From Lachnospiraceae bacterium (lineage in GTDB: Bacteria > Bacillota > Clostridia > Lachnospirales > Lachnospiraceae), in contig JAETOL010000025.1 in NCBI GenBank assembly GCA_021771755.1, positions 1-35,806 of the forward strand: a stretch of 35,806 nt of DNA, read 5' to 3'. The notes under the pieces are model-generated. The model was given only the letters and a program-made list of their open reading frames with translations, was not told the DNA's origin and searched no databases. Made by a program: the position numbers and the translations under genes. Every line of letters begins with the position of its first letter. Position 1 is the stretch's first letter. Below, one piece after another: positions 31,686 to 35,806 of the stretch.

Positions 31686-32960
31686 ATGAAAATGAAAAAA
31701 CTTACAGCAATGAGCATGGCTGCATTAATGGCAGCATCTATGATCCCGGCAGTTCCGGTTATGGCAGAGGGAGAAGGAAAAGTTTATTATCTGAACTTCA
31801 AACCAGAAGTAGATGAAGCATGGCAGAATCTTGCAAAAACATATACAGAAGAAACAGGAACAGAGGTAACCGTTGTTACCGCAGCTTCCGGTCAGTATGA
31901 GACAACACTTCAGTCTGAAATGGCTAAGAGCGATGCTCCGACACTTTTCCAGGTAAACGGTCCTGTAGGTCTGAAAAACTGGAAAGATTACTGCTATGAT
32001 CTGAAAGATTCCGAGATCTTTTCACAGCTTACTTCAGATACTTATTCACTGAAGGATGGAGATACAGTTCCTGGAATCGCATATGTAATTGAGTCCTACG
32101 GTCTGATCACAAACAAAACTCTTCTTGAAAAAGCAGGCTATACACTGGATGATATCAAGAGCTACGATCAGTTAAAGGCTGTTGCAGATGATATCCAGAG
32201 CAAGAAGGATGAACTGGGAATCAAGGGCGCATTTACCTCCGCAGGTATGGATGCTTCCTCCGACTGGAGATTCAAAACACATCTTGCAAACCTTCCGATC
32301 TACTATGAGTATAAAGAAGATGGAATCGATGATACTGCAGAGATCAAGGGAACTTACCTTGACAACTATAAGAACCTGTTTGATCTGTACATTACAGATT
32401 CCACCTGTGATCCGGCAGAGCTTTCCGCTAAGACTGCTGACGACTCCAGAAATGAATTTGTAAACAGCGAAGCAGTATTTTATCAGAACGGTTCCTGGGA
32501 ATATGCAGAGCTTGCCAAAACATTCGGCGATGACGAGCTGGCAATGATCCCGATCTACTTTGGTGTAGACGATGAGAACCAGGGTCTTGCAACAGGTACA
32601 GAGAACTATTGGTGTGTAAACAAAAACGCATCAGAAGAAGACATTCAGGCAACACTGGATTTCATGAACTGGTGTGTAACTTCTGAGGCAGGAACAAAAT
32701 CCATGGCTGAGGATATGGGCTTTACCATTCCTTTCAAAACAGCAGCTGCTCCTACCAACGTATTTGTAAAACAGGATGCAGAGTACACAGAAGCAGGTCT
32801 GACTCCTGTATCATGGAACTTTACAACTATGCCGTCTGAAGAGTGGAAAAACGGCGTTGGAACAGCTCTTACCGCTTATGCAGCAGAGACAGGTTCCTGG
32901 GATGACGTTGTAAGCGCATTCGTAGACAACTGGGCAATGGAAAAAGCTCTTACAGAGTAA
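31686..32960 (+). CDS. Sugar ABC transporter substrate-binding protein (family 1), not a lipoprotein
   Basis: A 424-residue extracellular solute-binding protein, likely for an oligosaccharide. The export signal spans about 1-28 (MKMKK, a hydrophobic core rich in M and A, then PVMAEGE) and lacks any cysteine, so signal peptidase I rather than lipoprotein processing is predicted. The mature protein has the family pattern of two lobes, with ITNKTLLEKAGY and LDFMNWCVTSEAG. A strong AAGGAGAGG site precedes the ATG. Codon use is highly biased, in keeping with abundance. A long hairpin separates it from the permease genes. The substrate cannot be read from sequence. Confidence 0.92.
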   Translation: MKMKKLTAMSMAALMAASMIPAVPVMAEGEGKVYYLNFKPEVDEAWQNLAKTYTEETGTEVTVVTAASGQYETTLQSEMAKSDAPTLFQVNGPVGLKNWKDYCYDLKDSEIFSQLTSDTYSLKDGDTVPGIAYVIESYGLITNKTLLEKAGYTLDDIKSYDQLKAVADDIQSKKDELGIKGAFTSAGMDASSDWRFKTHLANLPIYYEYKEDGIDDTAEIKGTYLDNYKNLFDLYITDSTCDPAELSAKTADDSRNEFVNSEAVFYQNGSWEYAELAKTFGDDELAMIPIYFGVDDENQGLATGTENYWCVNKNASEEDIQATLDFMNWCVTSEAGTKSMAEDMGFTIPFKTAAAPTNVFVKQDAEYTEAGLTPVSWNFTTMPSEEWKNGVGTALTAYAAETGSWDDVVSAFVDNWAMEKALTE

Positions 32961-32995
32961 GAATAGAGTTCCTGAAGTAAAAAAGTGACTGGAAA

Positions 32996-33053
32996 GGGGG
33001 CGGTGCAATCAGCTCCCGGTGGACGATCCTCCGGATGATTTGCATCAGCCCCC
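32996..33053 (+). other. Large stem-loop between binding-protein and permease genes
   Basis: GGGGGC (32996-33001) pairs with GCCCCC (33048-33053), TGCAA with TTGCA and TCA with TGA further in. An inner stem CCGG/GG with CC/CCGG (33016-33034) caps it. Only a weak T-run follows. Such hairpins usually stabilise the upstream mRNA so that binding protein exceeds permease; this role is inferred. Confidence 0.75.
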
Positions 33054-33088
33054 ATACCTTTTGAAGCAGGGGAAAGAGGAGTAAAAAC

Positions 33089-33943
33089 ATGGTAGGAAAA
33101 ACAATCAAAAAATGGTGGCCGATATTTGTACTGCCGACACTGGCTGCTTTTATCATCGGTTTTCTCTGGCCGTTTATCTGGGGCATTTATCTGTCCTTCT
33201 GCAAATTTACAACTGTACAGGATGTAACTTTTGTAGGATTTTCAAATTACGCAAAGCTGATGCTGGACAAATCCTTCAGCCATTCTTTCTGGCTGACCGT
33301 GGTATTTGCATTTGTATCCAGTATTCTGATCAACGTGCTGGCATTTACCATCGCACTGGCACTGACAAAAGGCTTCCGTGGAACCAATGTGTTCCGTACT
33401 GTATTTTTTATGCCGAACCTGATCGGTGGTATTGTTCTTGGTTATATCTGGCAGACTCTTCTGAATGGACTTCTTTCCAAATGGGGACAGCCGCTCCTTG
33501 CGCTTTCTGCCAAAAACGGTTTTATCGGAATGCTGATTCTTCTGATGTGGCAGCAGATCGGTTATATGATGATCATCTATGTGGCGGGTCTGAACAATGT
33601 ATCGCCGGATCTGATCGAGGCGGCGCAGATCGATGGAGCAACCTCCAGACAGATCCTGTTTAAGATCAAGATACCGATGATCATGCCGTCTGTAACGATT
33701 TGTACGTTCCTGACCCTGACAAACGGATTTAAGATGTTCGACCAGAACCTGTCTCTTACCGGCGGCGCTCCGGGCAAACAGTCACAGCTTCTTGCTCTGA
33801 ACATTTATGATACGTTTTATGCCAGAAGTGGACCGATGTGGAAGGGCATCGGACAGGCAAAGGCCGTTGTATTCTTTATCCTTGTAGTTGCGATCGCCCT
33901 GATCCAGCTTAAGGCAACATCATCCAAGGAGGTGCAGCAGTAA
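33089..33943 (+). CDS. Sugar ABC transporter permease (MalF/UgpA type)
   Basis: A 284-residue inner-membrane permease with six predicted spans. The cytoplasmic EAA loop that docks the ATPase is EAAQIDGATSRQILFKIKIP. The N-terminal part has LWPFIWGIYLSF and the usual long extracytoplasmic start of the third segment. GAGGAG precedes the ATG. Its stop overlaps the next start by one base. No ATPase gene is in the operon, so a shared MsmK-type ATPase encoded elsewhere is expected, as is common for family 1 importers in Firmicutes. Confidence 0.94.
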   Translation: MVGKTIKKWWPIFVLPTLAAFIIGFLWPFIWGIYLSFCKFTTVQDVTFVGFSNYAKLMLDKSFSHSFWLTVVFAFVSSILINVLAFTIALALTKGFRGTNVFRTVFFMPNLIGGIVLGYIWQTLLNGLLSKWGQPLLALSAKNGFIGMLILLMWQQIGYMMIIYVAGLNNVSPDLIEAAQIDGATSRQILFKIKIPMIMPSVTICTFLTLTNGFKMFDQNLSLTGGAPGKQSQLLALNIYDTFYARSGPMWKGIGQAKAVVFFILVVAIALIQLKATSSKEVQQ

Positions 33944-34779
33944 TGGAAAACAAGAAAAAAAATCCGCTGGCAACGATCATACTGTCAATCATCTCTGTTT
34001 TATGGATGTATCCAATTATTTTGATTCTTTTTAACTCTCTGAAAAAAGAATCTGCCATCACTACCTCCGGAGTATTCAGTCTTCCAAATAAGGAAAACTG
34101 GAATGGTCTGTCCAACTTCGTAGCCAGTGTGACACAGATGGATTTCCTGAAATCCTTCTGGTACAGTCTTATGATCTCGGTGATGTCAGTGGTACTGATC
34201 CTTCTTTGCTGTTCCATGTGCGCGTGGTATATCGTGCGTGTAAACGGTAAGCTGTCCAAAGCATTTTATTATCTTTGTGTATTCAGTATGGTCGTACCTT
34301 TCCAGATGGTTATGTTTACTCTGGCAAAAACAGCAGACACATTGAAGCTGAATAATCCGTATAATATCTGCATTATCTATCTTGGCTTCGGAGCCGGACT
34401 TGCAGTATTTATGTTTACCGGTTTTGTGAAGGGAATTCCTCTGGAAATAGAAGAAGCTGCGCTGATCGACGGATGCAGCCCTCTGCAGGTATATTTCCAG
34501 ATCCTGATCCCGATTTTGAAGCCGACGATCATTTCTACGGCGATCCTGGAGCTGATGTGGGTGTGGAACGATTACCTCCTTCCAACGCTTGTACTGGATA
34601 TCAAGAAATATCGTACCATTCCCATGGCAGTTCAGTATTTCCGCGGAAGCTTCGGACATGTACAGATGGGACCTATGATGGCAAGTATTATGATCGACAT
34701 TATCCCGATCATCATTGTTTATCTGGTGTGCCAGAAGCATATTATTGAGGGCGTAGTAGCCGGAGCTGTAAAAGGCTGA
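33943..34779 (+). CDS. Sugar ABC transporter permease (MalG/UgpE type)
   Basis: A 278-residue partner permease with six spans. The EAA loop is EEAALIDGCSPLQVYFQILI, and SLPNKENWNGLSNF marks the extracytoplasmic segment after the first span. AAGGAGG lies about ten bases before the ATG, inside the end of the previous gene. It forms the membrane channel with the preceding permease. It is followed by a terminator and then a YesN-like regulator that probably controls this locus. Confidence 0.94.
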   Translation: MENKKKNPLATIILSIISVLWMYPIILILFNSLKKESAITTSGVFSLPNKENWNGLSNFVASVTQMDFLKSFWYSLMISVMSVVLILLCCSMCAWYIVRVNGKLSKAFYYLCVFSMVVPFQMVMFTLAKTADTLKLNNPYNICIIYLGFGAGLAVFMFTGFVKGIPLEIEEAALIDGCSPLQVYFQILIPILKPTIISTAILELMWVWNDYLLPTLVLDIKKYRTIPMAVQYFRGSFGHVQMGPMMASIMIDIIPIIIVYLVCQKHIIEGVVAGAVKG

Positions 34780-34796
34780 TGAAATAAAATGGTCAG

Positions 34797-34834
34797 AATC
34801 CCTGAGGAGCAGACGCTTTTCGGGGATTTTGTCT
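34797..34834 (+). terminator. Terminator of the ABC transporter operon
   Basis: AATCCCTGAGG pairs with TTTTCGGGGATT (three wobbles), followed by a T-rich run to about 34834. Confidence 0.7.
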
Positions 34835-34882
34835 TTTGGTCAAAAAGTATATGAATTATCTGAAAGTTTGTAAGGTGTGTCC

Positions 34883-34911
34883 TTGTGAGGGGAAAATGGA
34901 AATGGTAAAAT
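34883..34911 (+). promoter_or_regulatory. Promoter of the YesN-like regulator gene
   Basis: TTGTGA (34883-34888), 17 bases, TAAAAT (34906-34911) preceded by TGG. Confidence 0.65.
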
Positions 34912-34969
34912 AGAAACAGTATGATCTACAAAAAAACAGAGTTTGTATGGGGAAGGAACTGGCGAAAAA

Positions 34970-35722
34970 ATGATTCGATTATTGATCGTAGATGATGAAA
35001 GACTGGAAAGAGAAGGTGTAAAATATCTTCTTGCCCAGGAGGAGGGAGAATGGAAGATATATGAGGCTTCCAATGGTAAAGATGCCCTTCAGATTTTAAG
35101 AGAGGAAGAGATCGATCTTCTTCTTACGGATATCAAAATGCCGCACATGGATGGACTGGAGCTGACTTCCAGAGTCAGGGAACTGTATCCGGAGCTGCCT
35201 GTAGTGATCTTCAGTGGATACAGTGATTTTGCCTTTGCTCAGGAAGCCATGCGGTACGGGGTCACAGAATATGTACTGAAGCCGGTGGATCCGGAAGAGT
35301 TTCATAAGATCATCCGGAAGACGCAGGATATGATCTCAGACAGGAAAGAAAAGAAACAGCAGGAAAAACAGGAGCAGGATTTTCTCCAGCAGTATTTCCT
35401 TGAAAATTATCTTTATTCCGGAAATAAGGATATTCTGGAAAAAGCAAAACGTATGTTAAATATTGATCACTGGGAGCAATGGCGCTGTGCGGTTATGGTT
35501 GAGTCCGACGTTTCTTTTTTTGACAGGATAGAAGACGATTTTCAGGAACTGCTGCAGAAAGAGGTTCGGAGAGCCTTCTTTTATATGAATCTGAATGCAC
35601 GTCAGTCCCTTCTGCTTTTTAAGGACGTATATTGCGATTATCAGCTTGTGGCAAATCATATATATACTTTTTTGAAGAGAAATTACAGAGCTCAAACTTC
35701 CCACACGGTTTTGATGTTTTGA
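34970..35722 (+). pseudogene. YesN/AraC-type response regulator, truncated
   Basis: The frame encodes 250 residues. The receiver domain (1-125) has D8-D9, phospho-acceptor D54 (LLTDIKMPHMDG), S86-G87 and K105 (VLKPVD). A coiled linker (KEKKQQEKQEQD) and the start of the YesN middle domain follow. The family normally runs to about 500 residues with a C-terminal AraC HTH; here the chain leaves the family pattern after FLKRNY and stops 11 residues later. The HTH is missing, so the product could not act as a normal regulator. The following bases look foreign (promoter-like, A/T-rich). ATG 34970 is chosen at the family start MIRLLIVDDE. Its usual YesM kinase partner is not in the window. Confidence 0.82.
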
Positions 35723-35806
35723 ACCTTGAAAAATCAATACTTTAACCCATAAAAAAGGCACAAACCGCCTGCATATGGTATAATTGAATTGCCAAAAACA
35801 ATTACA
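35690..35806 (+). mobile_element. Probable left edge of an inserted element
   Basis: From about 35690 the regulator frame loses family resemblance. The stretch holds an imperfect inverted repeat (TTGAT at 35711 with ATCAA at 35733) and an extended -10, TGG-TATAAT (35776-35784), pointing rightward off the window, as before a transposase gene. No transposase is visible, so the type of element cannot be named. Confidence 0.45.

Overview
The window looks like a chromosomal segment of a Gram-positive gut anaerobe of the Lachnospiraceae (Blautia/Ruminococcus-like). Reasons: strong AGGAGG ribosome sites, intrinsic terminators after most units, the CD1871A-type CXXC mini-protein, a DUF951 protein, a class B sortase, an RsgI-type anti-sigma factor, a YesN-type regulator beside a sugar ABC transporter, and moderate G+C. 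This is inferred from gene content and protein resemblance. No database search was made.

Layout. 0-4.3 kb: a PHP phosphatase (minus), then the glycolytic genes gap, pgk and tpiA behind a near-consensus promoter, with a terminator-like hairpin between gap and pgk. 4.3-6.7 kb: a divergent pair, an aromatic-amino-acid-decarboxylase-like gene and a LysR regulator, both disrupted (frameshift at an A-run; in-frame TAG). 6.8-9.8 kb: homoserine dehydrogenase and cofactor-independent phosphoglycerate mutase. 10.1-12.4 kb: a membrane L,D-transpeptidase with an acidic 12-residue repeat array, plus a small membrane protein. 12.4-17.7 kb: HAD phosphatase (minus), sfsA-mutY-glycosyltransferase (overlapping genes), a diacylglycerol-kinase-like lipid kinase (minus) and a PhoB-type response regulator without a kinase. 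17.9-23 kb: topB, brnQ and a Lon-like AAA+ ATPase without protease domain. 23.0-24.6 kb (minus): an XRE-type HTH fused to an alanine-type aminotransferase, with repeated AAGTTCAA sites at its promoter.

24.7-28.6 kb is the most system-like part. It holds a secreted Cys/His-rich protein with an EF-hand-like loop, an ECF sigma factor, an RsgI-type transmembrane anti-sigma factor, a secreted TlpA-like thioredoxin (WCGPC), a single-span mini-protein ending in an exposed CxxC, and a NapH-like multi-Cys Fe-S membrane protein. The last three overlap. I read this as a candidate envelope thiol-redox pathway in which the Fe-S membrane protein would take the place of CcdA/DsbD. That function is inference.

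The right end has an initiator tRNA-Met gene behind a perfect consensus promoter, a sortase B-sirtuin-DUF951-DUF308 operon with a long structured leader, and a sugar ABC importer (binding protein and two permeases, no ATPase). The importer is followed by a YesN-like response regulator cut off after about 240 residues, apparently at the edge of an inserted element whose promoter-like sequence runs off the window.
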